This document shows, piece by piece, positions 12,028 to 24,019 of a stretch of DNA of 64,000 nucleotides; the stretch's first letter is position 1, and each line of letters begins with the position of its first letter. Origin of the DNA: Acanthosepion lycidas (Eukaryota > Mollusca > Cephalopoda > Sepiida > Sepiidae). Where the stretch lies: positions 153,835,598-153,899,597 of the forward strand of contig OZ010571.1 in the NCBI GenBank assembly GCA_963932145.1. The letters run 5' to 3'. The notes below the pieces were generated by a model, which saw nothing but the letters and a program-made list of their open reading frames with translations, did no database searches and was not told where the DNA came from. Position numbers and translations under genes: made by a program.

Positions 12028-12260
12028 TTTTCCCATAGCTGGGACCCTAAGAGGTGCTACCACTCCGGGTCAGAGTGGACCTGGGAACACCAGCAATTAG
12101 GAGGTGGTTCTACGCTCCTCAAAACCACCTGATCAGAGGCCTTGCTGTTGGATGTAGTTTATCATCTTACCCAGGACGCCTCATTTGCGGGGAGGAAGGT
12201 CTTACCCCTCTACAGAGGTGCAGTCGGCCTAATCTGAAGCCCTAGCCGACAGAGCGTGAA
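12028..12260. repeat. Repeat Y, copy 1
   Basis: GC-richer interspersed repeat. Blocks such as ctgggaccctaagaggtgct, gggtcagagtggacctggga and gttggatgtagtttatc recur in the same order at 53200-53370. It has no open frame. The nature is unknown; the compact length and moderate divergence suggest a SINE or another short retroposon. Confidence 0.8.
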
Positions 12261-12488
12261 GGTCAATTAGAAAACACAGACAGAATTTCTATAAAGAATG
12301 TGAATATCAATTGTTTCGTAATGTCATTTACTGACAGTCTTGCCGCCACTTTTCACTTTATCATTGCAGTATTAATTAAACCTCGAATGTTAAGTTCATT
12401 CCACAACGGTTAGGTTATAGTCAAGTTTTCTATTAGTGAACTTCGATAATCTTACCACAAAAACTAGTAAATACTTCATATTTTAGCC

Positions 12489-12956
12489 ATTGATTAATTA
12501 GTATCTGTCTATATTTCTGAGATAAGGTATTATGTACACTATTTACATTATTCGGGCTATTGTCCTCATCTTTGTCGCCATATTTATTACAACGTTTCGG
12601 CAGTTGTACGCTCCGTCCTTCTTCAGGTGGTTGGAAGGTTGGCCTTTATGTGACGACACAAGGACTGTGGATAAAGGCGTTAGTTAGATCCAGTGACAGG
12701 ATTAAAAAAGAGTGTGAGATCAATACCAGTTTAAAGCAGTGGCGAACTTGAAGAGGGAAATTAACAGGAGATAACTGGCATCCATTAAACATGGCACGTG
12801 GAACTAGAATAGTCTACCCCAGTGAGCGAAATAAAGGGTTCAGTTCGACATTCCAACCACCTGAAGAAGGCCGGAACGTACATCGGTCGAAACGTTGTAA
12901 TAAATATGGCGACAAAGATGAGGACAATAGTCCAAATAATGTAAATTGATTAATTA
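12489..12956 (+). mobile_element. IR-SINE family, copy A, with 12-bp TSD
   Basis: The element body is 12501-12944, flanked by a perfect 12-bp direct repeat attgattaatta (12489-12500 and 12945-12956). The left arm starts gtatctgtctatatttctga and contains tttacattattcggg. The right arm ends with the reverse complement (aataatgtaaat). Between them is a tRNA-like segment (about 12655-12735, gtggataaaggcgttag as A-box region and gatcaataccag as weak B box) and a body with ccacctgaagaaggccgg and gtcgaaacgttg. The left arm is internally deleted. The TSD length fits target-primed reverse transcription rather than cut-and-paste. Confidence 0.9.
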
Positions 12957-13778
12957 ATTTAAACTTAGAAATAAAAAAAAATATTAATTACAAATTAGTA
13001 TTTAACGGTTTTAATTTGTTTTGTTGTTATGAAAACAGGTTTTGTGGTGAAATCAGTTTGGAGAGAGGAGTGGGATTTCTAGTAATTTTCATAGAATTGA
13101 TTGGATGCGCAGAAAAACTTTTGGTTTGAAGTATAAAACAAAATCAGAAGATATAATGTTAGATTATTTGGTGTTGAGGCGAAACCTTTTTCTGCACAAC
13201 TTCATATATACATTAAGTTGTGTGATTATAAAAGGAGGAAGACGTTAAAAAAATGGAAATAGTTGTAGAGTAGTAATCCAATTTTTGAAGGGAAAATTAT
13301 GTAATAATCACATAAAATCCCATATTGCGGTTTCTGAATTTTGCCAATGATTTACTTCATTAATGATTGGATGTTTATGTATTTTCATTTACTCGACACA
13401 TTCTTATTGTGGGCGTCGACTATGAACTGCATTGGAAGCCAACTTAAAATGTCCATTTAACTAAGCAAGCACTGAATAAATTTCTTTATCAATGTTTTAA
13501 TTAGAGAAGGTTAATGTTTGCCCAGAACAGTTTAGCATTTTTCATTAATGTGGAATGTGAAATCAAACATAAAACGGCTTCTTAGAGACGAGAAAACGAA
13601 AACTAACACTGGGACAATAATTAATAAACTTAAAAGCAGGAGTTTCAATGCTACTGTGATGCCATCTACTGCTTCTGTCCGACTGACGGGCAGCATTTGT
13701 AAATGATTGGCAGATGAATTTAGTTCACGTGAGCGACACATCATGGGAAACTGATATTACAGTTCAAGTAAACCATTT
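12957..13778. other. Unassigned spacer
   Basis: AT-rich sequence without a supported gene. Short frames near 13020-13300 and on the minus strand at 13532-13744 show no domain. Confidence 0.5.
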
Positions 13779-14335
13779 TTTTTTTTTGTTTTTTTTTTTA
13801 CAGTGTCATTTATATCCATCTTTACAGGAACCAAGTAGTGTCAATACTACAATGAAAAGAGTTCATTACAATTAGCGGAACCAAGAAATGTAGTTTGTCC
13901 GAGCACTTTCCAGGGAAGTAAAGGTAGAGCAGTGCGAGACTCACCACATCTGTGTGTGAGAGAGGGAGAGGTTGGAAAATAATTCTTCTTCAACAAGTGT
14001 TTGGAGACACTTTGAATTCTATCAAGACTGGCAAGTAACATCTGGTCAGCTCCCGCCTAAATATGGCAACAGTCCTCAATTGGGGCCTGATGTGACCTCT
14101 TATAAAGGTAGAGGATAGCATGGAGAGTCGGTACTTACTAGAGCGGTATAGGGAGCTGATCATTTTACCTGCATCTTTAGCGATGGATCATATATAAGAG
14201 TTCTACTTGAGTTCGGATGTGAGTCTGAGGTCGTATATCCTCTCAAGGTACTGAGCCTCATCGAGGGGACATCCATTCATCGTAAGTGGCAGTAGTTTGG
14301 AGTCTGATCGGTGATTCACTAAAATCAAGAAACCT
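13779..14335 (-). pseudogene. LINE-C reverse transcriptase 3' fragment
   Basis: Minus-strand non-LTR element with its poly(A) tail seen as T-runs at 13779-13800. In element order the frame-broken translation gives MNGCPLDEAQYLERIYDLRL, a RSSKY-type motif, then CCHIWAGADQMLLASLDRIQ and a histidine/arginine-rich end. It differs from LINE-A but matches the copy at 48500-49475 in having the LYRSSKY motif, so I group the two as LINE-C. It has multiple stops and is 5'-truncated. Confidence 0.75.
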
Positions 14336-14343
14336 AGAGGATG

Positions 14344-14465
14344 GACACTTCGACGAGGTCTAATGGTTAACAAGCTTGTCTCGCTAGAACAAGTACGACT
14401 ACGCTTAGCAATTCACCAGTCTTAAGCTTCGTGGTTTGCAAAGGCCATTCAAGAAGTCTTAGTGT
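14344..14465 (+). repeat. Degenerate tRNA-type SINE
   Basis: Resembles the SINE inserted at 49823-49960: gacgaggtctaatggttaac corresponds to its A-box region and ctcgctagaacaagtacgac to the interval after it. The B-box region is degraded (caattcaccagtctt). It is an old copy with no clear target duplication. Confidence 0.55.
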
Positions 14466-14869
14466 AAAAGAATGAATATTACTCAGAAGATAACAAGGTC
14501 AGATTGTTCTTTCAGCATTTCAAGAAATAAAGGGAAGCAATCCAGGCTTCAATTCTTTATAACTCTCAAACTAATGCACATATTTATAAGAACCTTTTAA
14601 AAAGTTTTTTTGTGTGTTTATATCATCACTTATTTAAATTTATTCGTTCGTCATAATATTCTTGATCATAACTTTCACTTAAAGTATGCAATTTTAATTA
14701 AAATAGTAATTTATTAAGGTGAAAACGTATCGAAAGTGCACTAATTTCTAAATCTTCTACGGTAAATTTACATTTAAGATCATACAACATATCTCTTTTC
14801 CTCACAAAAGTACTTCCACGAAGTCGAATCATTCTTATTTCCTTCATGTTCTAAATGTAAGAAAACAGT
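14466..14869. other. Unassigned AT-rich spacer
   Basis: No gene or recognised repeat family; short AT-driven frames only. Confidence 0.45.
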
Positions 14870-14970
14870 TTTTGGAGGAAAAGCCGTCACTTAATGGAAC
14901 AGACTCCCGTGTGGATGCTTCCCTTAAACTTCAAGTCTAGGGTCAATCGTTTTCTATCTTCATTATTTTA
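14870..14970 (+). pseudogene. LINE C-terminal scrap
   Basis: A short frame-broken stretch resembles the LINE C-terminal end motif: a TP or SP run, then CFP and FKSRVNRFL. The closest copy in the window is 49320-49410 (LINE-C). Too short to classify with certainty. Confidence 0.55.
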
Positions 14971-15406
14971 ACTTCCAACCACATTCTCTTTCATTCATCG
15001 TTAGCAATTTAACACTAAAGTCTTGCATTGGATGAATTTTAGTATTAAAACAAATGTTCATACAATGTGGGATATTTAAAAACAATAAAAGAAAATGATA
15101 CAAAAAACGACAGAATGCTGAATGAGGTTAGGGTTAAGGTTATTCCTCGAGAAACACGAGGCGTCAAAAATTTACATTTAAGAACTTTCCCTTGAAACTT
15201 TCCTTTGTCTTCATTGGTCGAAATCTGGGACCTTTTTGTTGTAGTCTTTCCAGATTAACGAAATGGTCAACAAAATGCAAGTGGGGGTGGGTGGGAATGG
15301 AACCACTGTCAATATATATTGGTGGGGGGGATGACTAAAATAAATCCTGCGACAGAAAACCATGTTAACTAATAAGAAGTGCGACGCAGATCGAGAATCA
15401 TGAAGG

Positions 15407-15530
15407 TTTTTTTTTTTTTTTAATCAATTCACCTCAAGCAAGGCGATAATGACACTAAGATGCAGGGGGGGTGCAAGGGATAAACCTTTACTCCTGTTCA
15501 AAAGAACGGGAAGAATGTGAACCGAACGAA
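15407..15530 (-). repeat. SINE-S copy with poly(A)
   Basis: Read on the minus strand: a body with cttttgaacaggagtaaagg, then the 3' tail cttagtgtcattatcgcctt followed by gcttgaggtgaattgatt and an A-run (T-run at 15407-15421). The same tail ends LINE-A at 9160-9221 and 9850-9895. Sharing a tail with an autonomous LINE is how many SINEs recruit reverse transcriptase. Confidence 0.8.
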
Positions 15531-16618
15531 AAAGACGGCATTTATTAAAAGAAAAAGAAAAAAAAAAACGTTGCGTGTTATTCCGGGCCTACACAATGTT
15601 ATTGCATTGTGTAACGAAAACCTGAATTTTTTGTTGTTCTATAACAAGATATAAAATAAGGAAAAGAAATGATTACATTGTAAAAACAAAAACAAAAAAA
15701 AACTTTCCTTTCCATTACAAATAACACATAAATGAAATTAAGCTTGAGAGAAAGAAAAGTTTTTTCAAAGAAAAACATTACTACCAAGGTGGTTAAATAA
15801 AGTTTCTTATGAAAAACTATTAACTTCCCGGACACACGTAAACAAAAGCTTTAATGCGGAGTATATACAATATTCTTCATTTACTTAAAAAGGGTAAATA
15901 ACTCAATAGTTTCAAAGATAGAAGAATATGACAGACAATATTTCGAAAGGAGCCTTCGGGCATCGCCGTTTTATTTTGATGAAGTGTGTCTTTGGCCTTG
16001 ATATTTAATAGCTGTGCGTGGATATGAACCTGCTGTTTCTGGAATAACTAGTTATAATTCGGGTTTGAACCCAATGTGTTCACTCTTCCCGTAGGGTCAG
16101 GAATTTAGACCGGGAGCGACAATGTACCCTGAAGGTAAAAATTTTCGACTCTCTCTCGAAAGTTTTTCAATTTCTTAAGTAGACATCGCAAGGTCCTTAT
16201 GACAACACCTTTTTTAAATGATTCGCTGATGGTGATTTCATACTTAACCAGAATATTCCAAGAAGGGCTGATTGTCCGAGAGGTTCGCGATGTCATTCAT
16301 TAAACCCTCAGGCCACCAGGATGAGTCACCGCCGAAAAACATCGAAGGGGCAAAGTGGCTGGTGGCCAAGAAAATCGTGACGTTGGCAAAATTTCGTCAA
16401 TAGAAGCTATGAGTCACGTTTTCAAAACCCGGAAATTCCACCCAAGGCAATACAATTTGAAATCAATAAAAATATTTTCATAAATATCACTGATATAATG
16501 GGCATTACCGTAGTGATCAGGTTGTTAATTTAGCAGATCAATTTTCTAGTGCATGACTTCGAAGTGCTAAAACTAAGGACTAGTAAATTACTAGTCTCTA
16601 TTATTTCAGGCGAAGAAT
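15531..16618. other. Unassigned spacer
   Basis: Mixed AT-rich sequence. Around 16050-16330 there is higher GC and tRNA-like fragments (gggtttgaaccc at 16059-16070; gattgtccgagaggttcgcg near 16270), which could be an old SINE. No protein domain is seen in the minus-strand frames 15599-15835 or 16105-16296. Confidence 0.4.
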
Positions 16619-17150
16619 TGTCAGAGTTACCTCCTCCTCCTTAGTTCCCTAATTCTTCACCAGGGGTCTCTCTCCCCATGCTATAAATACCAGGTGACAT
16701 CTTGCCTCGATCTTTTCTTTCCTTCAGGCCTCGTGCCGAATTCCACCTCGCGTGGAGGTGAGGTAAATCTCTCTTTCTTCTTCATTTTAGCGACAAGATG
16801 TAAGCTCTTAGAAGATCAGTGTTTTCCACTTCTGGGAAAAACGCTATGAACATTACAAACATTCACCACAATACGAACGAACGAACGAACGAACGTACGT
16901 ACGTACGTACGTACACACACACACACACACAATGTTAACTGTCTATGTGCTTTGTAATTTGTTGTTAATACACATATTTGTTTTGATATATATCGGTCTT
17001 GTTTATTATTTACATTATTCGGACTATTGTCCTCATCTTTGTCGCCATATTTATTACAACCTTTCGGCCGACATTTTCAGATTGTAGCTGGACCTTCTAG
17101 CAAGGAAATATAAACGCACGTGTTTTTGTTTTTTTTATCTTCACCCCCGG
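16619..17150 (+). mobile_element. Solo-type LTR with leader, copy 2
   Basis: The LTR spans 16619-17073, with terminal inverted TGTCAGAG and CCGACA, a TATA box ctataaatac at 16681-16690, and downstream motifs shared with 33336-33761. After the LTR, ttttcagattgtagctggac and aaggaaatataaac match the sequence that follows the second copy, so leader DNA is present. Inside its 3' end, 16999-17067 is a left-arm segment of the IR-SINE family, replacing about 40 bp present in the other copy. An (ACGA)n(ACGT)n(AC)n microsatellite lies at 16876-16931. No coding region remains. Confidence 0.72.
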
Positions 17151-17546
17151 TCCTCTACAGAACCAACTTTTGGCCTTCGTCAAAACTCGTGAATAAAATT
17201 GTTTACAGCGGAGAGGCTTAGATTTTTTAGCTGGCAGATCTGAACATCAACGAATCTAGAGAGAGAGAGAGAGAAGGGTCTATCGCAAAACATTTTTCGT
17301 TTAGACTGCGACTCTATGCAATTGGTAAAGGAAAGTAATTAGTATTACTAATAGTATTACTATTAACTGAATGTTTCTTTTTAATTCCATGGTTATTGTT
17401 AAATTATTTGTCATTTTTTTATTCTTTGTCTCATATCTTTCATCTTACATTCGCTTTTTATCGTAGCCGTAATTCGAGTGTTGTAAGTAAATTTTCGTGA
17501 TATTTTTTTTTTTTTTCAAAATAAGGTTTAATATATTTTAACTCCC
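17151..17546. other. Unassigned spacer
   Basis: AT-rich. A (GA)n run at 17261-17274 and a poly-T run near 17500. No gene seen. Confidence 0.5.
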
Positions 17547-18152
17547 TAATATAGAGATTATTTACATTATTCGGACTATTGTCCTCATCTTTGTCACCAT
17601 ATTTATCACAACATTTCGGCCATGGTACGCTGCGGCCTTCTTCAGGTGGTTGGAATGTCGAACTGAACTCTTTATTTCGCTCACTGGGATAGACTGTTCT
17701 AGTTCCACGTGCCATGTTTAATGGATGTCAGTTATCAGTTATCCCCTGTTAATTCCCCTTTCCAAGTTCTCCAAGTTCTCCACTGCCTTAACCGGGTATT
17801 GAAGGACACGTGACACAGTGGATAAAGGCGTTGGTTAGATTCAGTGACAGGACCCAAAGAGAGTGAGTTCAATACCCGGTTAAGGCAGTGGAGAACTTTC
17901 AGAGGGAAATTAACAGGAAATAACTGATAACTGACATTCATTAAATATGGCACGTGGAACTAGAACAGTCTACCCCAGTGAGTGAAATAAAGGGTTCAGT
18001 TCGACATTCCAACCATCTGAAGAAGGCCGGAGCGTACCACGGTGAAAACGTTGTAATAAATATGGCGACAAAGATGAGGACAATAGTCCGAATAATGTAA
18101 ATAATGTACATAATACCTTATCTTAGAAATATAGACAGATAATATAGAGATT
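17547..18152 (+). mobile_element. IR-SINE family, copy C, near full length, 13-bp TSD
   Basis: The element at 17560-18139 (580 bp) is flanked by the perfect 13-bp repeat taatatagagatt (17547-17559, 18140-18152). It is a head-to-head structure. The left arm is the reverse complement of the right, covering the tail (tttacattattcggac), the body (ccttcttcaggtggttgg), and the B-box side of a tRNA-like head (ccttaaccgggtattgaa). The right half carries the full head: A-box region tgacacagtggataaaggcg (17811-17830) and B-box region gagttcaatacccgg (17865-17879). The right end extends further (to gaaatatagacaga) than the left. No coding capacity. Confidence 0.92.
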
Positions 18153-19429
18153 GTTGACTAAAATAGATAAGTCTAAATTGTAACCGAGTGAAAATGAAAT
18201 GCACGTTATGGTTCTGTTTTTTTGTTTTGTCGACTTTTTCTTTCTTGCAATATCAACGACATTTCTTTGTATACGCAGCATGAGAATTGACTCGTTGTCC
18301 GCAGTAAACCGTAAGATTCGTTGTGTGAATTGTTTAAGCAAAGAGCTTATCAATACATAATAATACGATCTCCTGCTTGGTCTTGTTCTAACAATTATTG
18401 CTTTTTTTTTTTTTCTTCTTCTTTCTTTCTGTCCGTGTACAACATTGCATGCAGGCGGAACGCTCTCTTAATGTACAGGACGGAGTTACTGTCATTAACC
18501 ATAGCAACAAGATACCCGTTACTGGTCGATGAAAGTGTGCCATTCCCACCCACCCACACTCACAGAAACCAGGTGGAATTAATGAGGTAGCGTTATCACG
18601 CAGTTTCTTTTATCTGCCGGATAAACGCGTGCGGACACATGCATGTATAGGCGTACACACACACACACACACACAGGGTTTCTATAGGTGCACCTACTAA
18701 TGAGACAGGTAAGGATTTTTTTAAATTTTTACACCTATCGTTTTGTGCTTTTGCAAACAGGAAATGTTTGGAAAAAATGTCAAAAATTACAGTGGGTTGT
18801 TTTGTATCGTTTTATTTAAGTTCTACTCAGTTGCAATGTTAAGCCACAAAAATAGAATTTATTCTCTTTTTTAGTTGTTCATTTTTATTTTGCTAAATTT
18901 TCGAAACGCCATACAGATTTTATTTGCGTGTGTGCAAATGTACCATTTCTAGGGATTGTGGATTGTAGGAATTTACAGCAGGTATAACGGATTTTATCAT
19001 TAAATGCTCAACATCTTGTTGAAGAGGGCGGGGTCTCTTTGCGTGAACTTGAAATCAGTTTTCTCTTTATCTCCCTAGTAACATTCCTCCCCCTTTTTTT
19101 CAATTCACTTGACATTAGAATGACGCATCCGACATTGCAGCCCAAATGCTATTAAGCCAATTCCGGTTTTTTTTTTTTTTTAGTGCGGGTGGAAAGGAAT
19201 CAGAACTGTCATCTGTCGTTATTCAAAATCAATATAAAAAGTTGGATTCTCGTTTTGACAATTTGTTTAGTGCGATTTGGGCTTTTTTTTTTTTTTTTTT
19301 TTTAAAAAAAAAACACATTGTAAATAGAAATTATTTGCCAAAGGTTTTGTAGACTTAATTTCAGAAACATTTTCTGCGCTGCACATAAAATTAATTTTTA
19401 CATTCTTATTTATATAAAATAGAAGTACA
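18153..19429. other. Unassigned spacer with microsatellites
   Basis: Contains (CA)n at 18655-18676, T-runs near 18402-18420, 19168-19182 and 19283-19302, and no supported gene. Frames in this stretch carry no recognisable domain. Confidence 0.5.
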
Positions 19430-19800
19430 TAGGCTCGCTTGTCAACCAGTTCATACTTTTCCCCAGGTTTTTAACAGGATTAGAGATTTCGTTTAACTCT
19501 TGTTCCCTATTTAGGATTGGGTTTCCGGTTCCTTCTAAAGTTCTCTTCAACTCTATAATTCTAACGTCCCCGCTTGAACCCTGAATTGTTTTTCACTAAT
19601 TCTTTATTTTTCTCCTCCCCCAATATGATTAGATAGGCTTGTCTGTCGTCCTGTTCATACTCCTCCGCGATTTTTTGAACAGGAGTAGAGGTTTATTCTT
19701 TGTTTCCGGTTTAGGATTGTGTTTCCGGTCCCATCTAGAGTCTACTTCATTTCTATATTTCTAACGTCACTGCCTAAACTCTGAAATTTTATTCGTTACA
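19430..19800 (+). repeat. Two tandem SINE-S bodies
   Basis: Two direct copies about 200 bp apart (from about 19430 and about 19632) share ataggcttgtctgtcgtcct-type starts, an acaggagtagagg block, tttaggattgtgtttccggt and ttctaacgtc in the same order with 15-20% differences. A third body in the opposite orientation follows at 19865-20035. The pair lacks the LINE-A-type tail, so it may be a tandem duplication of the 5' part. Confidence 0.75.
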
Positions 19801-19864
19801 CTGAAAATTCAACTCCTTACACAAGAGAAGGGTAGTTTGCAATCTCTAAAGCGTCACAGACGAA

Positions 19865-20035
19865 ATATTTTAATCAGTTGACTACAAGCAAGGCGATACC
19901 ACCACTAAGACACAAGGGGCTACTGGGAGAGAAAGAGAATAAGAAGACTTTATTTAGAAGGAACCGGAAACCCATTCCTAAACAGGAAACAGGGGATCTA
20001 TTCCTGTTCAAAAGACCGCGAGTTCCCACGCCGAC
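19865..20035 (-). repeat. SINE-S copy with LINE-A-type tail
   Basis: On the minus strand: a body with cttttgaacaggaatagatc and aggaatgggtttccggttcc, then the tail tgtcttagtggtggtatcgc and cttgcttgtagtcaactgatt. It joins the body seen in the tandem pair to the tail seen at 15407, so it defines the SINE-S consensus from both ends. Confidence 0.8.
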
Positions 20036-20104
20036 ATTCCTTGTGATATTACTTTGACGACTTTCTTATTAAAGTTATTTCTCCGCTAGTCATTGTGTCT
20101 TTCA

Positions 20105-20170
20105 TTTTATGCCACTTTCCCTTCAGGGCGTAAGCGACCATGGGTCTTCACGAATTCCATTTCTGTATTA
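20105..20170 (-). repeat. LINE-B 3' end scrap
   Basis: Short match to the 3' end of LINE-B (minus strand: catggtcgcttacgccctga followed by agggaaagtggcataa), as at 58245-58270 (+) and 58820-58850 (-). No coding remains. Confidence 0.5.
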
Positions 20171-20454
20171 TTGTGTAGAATTGCCATAACTTCTGAGGAA
20201 AATTAATAAAGTAATTTTCCCGTTACGTTTCTCTACCATTTGGCATTCAAAGTTTTCATTCTCTTAGGCAAGTTGTCACCAAAGTCAAAAGATCCCAGTC
20301 TATGCTATTATTTAATCCATTACTGAGGGAGAATTATATGGATTCATACCCTTTTTCAAGGAGATTTGTGCGAAAGTGATTGCATCAGTTTAGGCTGGGA
20401 GATGTATACAGCTCATCAATTCTGTTTTTTCGCACCGAAATCAGAGATATGACA

Positions 20455-20550
20455 CGCATCACTGATTTCGAGAGAGAGAGGACGCAACGTTCGAAACGCT
20501 GTGGTAACATCAATAAAGATAAGGACAATAGTCCGAATGTAAAAAGTGTA
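20455..20550 (+). repeat. Third body with the IR-SINE type 3' tail
   Basis: Ends with ttcgaaacgctgtggtaac then aataaagataaggacaatag and tccgaatgtaaa, matching the IR-SINE tail (cgaaacgttgtaataa, aaagatgaggacaatagtcc). The sequence before the tail (about 20380-20465) matches neither the IR-SINE body nor repeat V. Confidence 0.7.
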
Positions 20551-23500
20551 AATGTCAACCCCTTTCAAAATTTTTTCTTTCAAATCATGAAAGAAAAAAC
20601 TTTGAAAAGATGATAAAAAAACCGTAGGAAAATTATTCTTAGAAAAAAAAAGGTGCCCCCCCCCCACTCATAGATAAACGAAAAAAACCTATGTATATTT
20701 CCCACGAGAGTCTCTGGAGGTTTAACAATATTTTTAAATGTCTTTCGTTGGTGTAGTTCTTAAGAATGCCGAATCCTTTCTACCCTTTGCTCTGCTGGCG
20801 ACTTTCACACGAGGAAGCTTAAAACCCTTCAGCAGCCAACTGACCAGCTTACTTCGCATCTGATGTCCAAGTACCACTCCTGCCTCCTAGCAACCAGTCG
20901 GCGTCGTTCCTTCTGTATGATGTAGAAATCCTTTTTACCGTTCACCCTCTGACCTATCTTAAATATCATCAAACGAGACTCCAACGGACCTCAACTTTAA
21001 TTTTATGATGGCATAAGCCAACCTTTTCATTGAACAAAAATACGAGGGTAATATATTTTTTCCGAATTTGAAAAAATGAATCCCAACAGATCACCATGAC
21101 AGTTATTTCTGGTGGCCCTTTTTAGAGTAAAAAAAAATCCCAAAATTTTCCACACAAATCAAACAATTTTTAATTAACCGCCTGGCTTCCTTTTAATACA
21201 TCTCTCCCCAAAATAGATTTATGCTCTTATACATTTATTTATTAAACAAACCTAAGCTATTTAATATTTATTTATTCAAACTTTTTAATGAATTATTATT
21301 TTTAATTATTTTACACTGCTAATACAACAATTCTATGATTTTGATGAAACTTTTGGCATTTATCTAAAGTTACTTTTTAAAGCAGTCGCTTCAAAATTTT
21401 AGAGTAAATATATAATATTTGTTTATGTGAGATTGAATTCCCACTTTTTTAATTTGATGATTTTCAATTATGTATCGAGATGGATTACATTGAGGTCCAC
21501 ATTTAAAAAAATACGCCCTTGCAAAATAAATACTGAAGAAAAATTTAAAATCGGAAATCAAAAGTGAACATGGATGACTTAGTCTGAAATTTTTTAAAGT
21601 AAAATAAAATATGGCCACATTTTTAACAATTTTTATTTATATTCTAGGGCTATTGTCTGTAACAAAATCCAAAATTTTCTTACACTTTTTTTGTAGTTTT
21701 CTATAATTTATTTAATAATTCAATATTTAAAAAAAATTTTTATTTATTCTTTCAAATGGTGTACCGCTCTAGGGTTGTGTTTTTAAAAACTTGATGTCCT
21801 TTAATTAATAAATATAGAGATACTGGTAAAATATAATTTCCAACAATTACACGGGTGTTGATAATATATCAATATTAACTATGGGTGCGCAGACACGTAA
21901 TCAGGTGTCGTCATTCTCACACCGCCGCACTCAAATAAAAGAAAAAATATAAATGTATATCTCTTACATTATTTTCAACGGAATTTGTTGAAGAATTAAC
22001 CAATTTATTACATTATTACAAGGTACTATTTTATGTAGGGACATATATGTAGAATTTAGCTAATTACAATTCGCCGTTTAAAGAAGGAATCTTAAATTTA
22101 GCTAATAATAATTATAATAATAATTATAAAATGTTTTATTTTTCAGATGAAGATAATGTGGGCGACACAATTTTAAAATATGAGTAGATTATTCAATTTA
22201 AATAAGGATTTTATTTTAGATTAAATTAATATAATCGATAATGCATTGATTTTCATCTTTGCAATATTTTACACTTGTCTTCCACATAAAACTTTCTCTG
22301 ATTACTCTCTAGCTTCACTTGTGTGTAAGCTAAAGATATATTGTTTATTTTGAAAATAAAATAGTTTGCTTCCTAAATTTTTCACAATGAGAATTTTATT
22401 TTTTTTAAATATCATAATAATCATTTTGACCAAAAATATTTATTGCTCGAAACAAAAACTTAGATTCACGTACTGTCAAAATGGATGCGTTTTTTTCTGA
22501 AATGAATGCAAAAAGAAAAAAACGCTGCCCCACTCCTGTTTTTAAAAAGTTACCAAAAATCAGGTAATTATCCGATTTAAATGAAATCTTTAGCAGTTAT
22601 TCATTAATGAATGAATTGTATACTGAATGGTTGATTATAAAATTTTGTAGAAATATTGGTGGGGTGATCTGTTATCTCCCTAATTTTGATACATCGTGAT
22701 TACTTTTATAATTGATGCGGCTGATGACAAATATTTTTGATAATTTTAAAGAAAAACCCTTGAAGATTTCAGTAAAAATGGTTAGTCAAATCAAATCAAA
22801 AAATCTTGAAATTTTATACCGGAATCTTACAAGATAATTCAATAAAACTCAAAAATTATTTTTATTGAGAGTTGGTACTTATACAATTTAATAAAACACA
22901 TTATTTTCTTTCAGATTTGGCAAAGGAAAAAAGTTCTTTTTTTTTTTTTAATTTACATGACATATTTCAGTGCAATTTTGAAAATTTTCCGGCTGTTGAT
23001 GACAATAGAGATTATTTTAATTAAGTGGAGTCATGTTTGAAGAATTGAACAATGTAAAGTTTGATACCATTTTCACATCAGAAATATTTTAAAATGATTT
23101 TCTTTTCTTTATTATTTTCACAATACTTGATTTTTTAGTACGAAATTTCAAAAAGGAAATTATTCTGAAATGAATTATCTTCTTCGACTGACTAATCTTC
23201 CTTATCAGAAGAGCAATAGGATACTTATTTCAAAAACTCCTAAATTCAGAATAATTAAAGACAAAAAGACCTCAATGGATGTAATTAATTATTTTGTAAC
23301 ATCAAACAAGCAAAAAATCACAAAATAAAAGCAGTGATTTAAACTCAAAAATATCACTTCACTAATTTTTACAATTTCAATATTCAATATTAAATTTTTC
23401 GTGCAATGTTTAACAGTCAAAGATGGTAAAAGAAAACTAATGTTGTTTTCCTATAAATGGCATCACACACAGATTCCCGTGCATAAATAAACGTTATTTT

Positions 23501-24019
23501 CGTTATGATTTAAGCAAAAAGTAAACATTACTTTTACAAAATCCAGTTAATTAATCCTTCAATTTACATTTTTCGTCAATAAAGGCGGTTCGATGTGTCG
23601 GTGAATGATGATTGAAGGTAGAAAAATGTTTTTAAAATGTCAAAGGAATTTATTTACATACGGAAATTTATTTTTGTCTTCATACGAAACTTTAGCGTAT
23701 CTAAAGTTTAAGACTATATTTCCTTTCAAATAAAACTAAAATTTGACATCAGAAATATCCAAATTATTTAAAGTACATTTTCGGCATTTTTAATGAAGTT
23801 CGTGGCGCTATCTAGAGTTTTACTTACATTCTTTAATCAACGTTTCATGTGACAGATTGTTTCTCCAGAAATAACTTTTAAAAAATAATGATTGTTCTAT
23901 TAAAAATAAAAATCTTGATAAAAAAAATACATAAATAATTAGTTTACAAAAATTAAAATATTGATTGGTATTAGGGACCACCATACAAACGGAAGCCATA
24001 TACTCTAGAGCTGTCAACA
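20551..24019. other. 3.5 kb AT-rich, no feature
   Basis: Extremely AT-rich non-coding sequence. The slightly GC-richer piece at 20760-20960 has no open frame of note. I found no repeat shared with the rest of the window and no domain in any frame. Confidence 0.55.

Noticed and set aside
16880..16931. ACGT tandem as a regulatory cluster
   Set aside because: Simple microsatellite inside the LTR, absent as an array in the other LTR copy.
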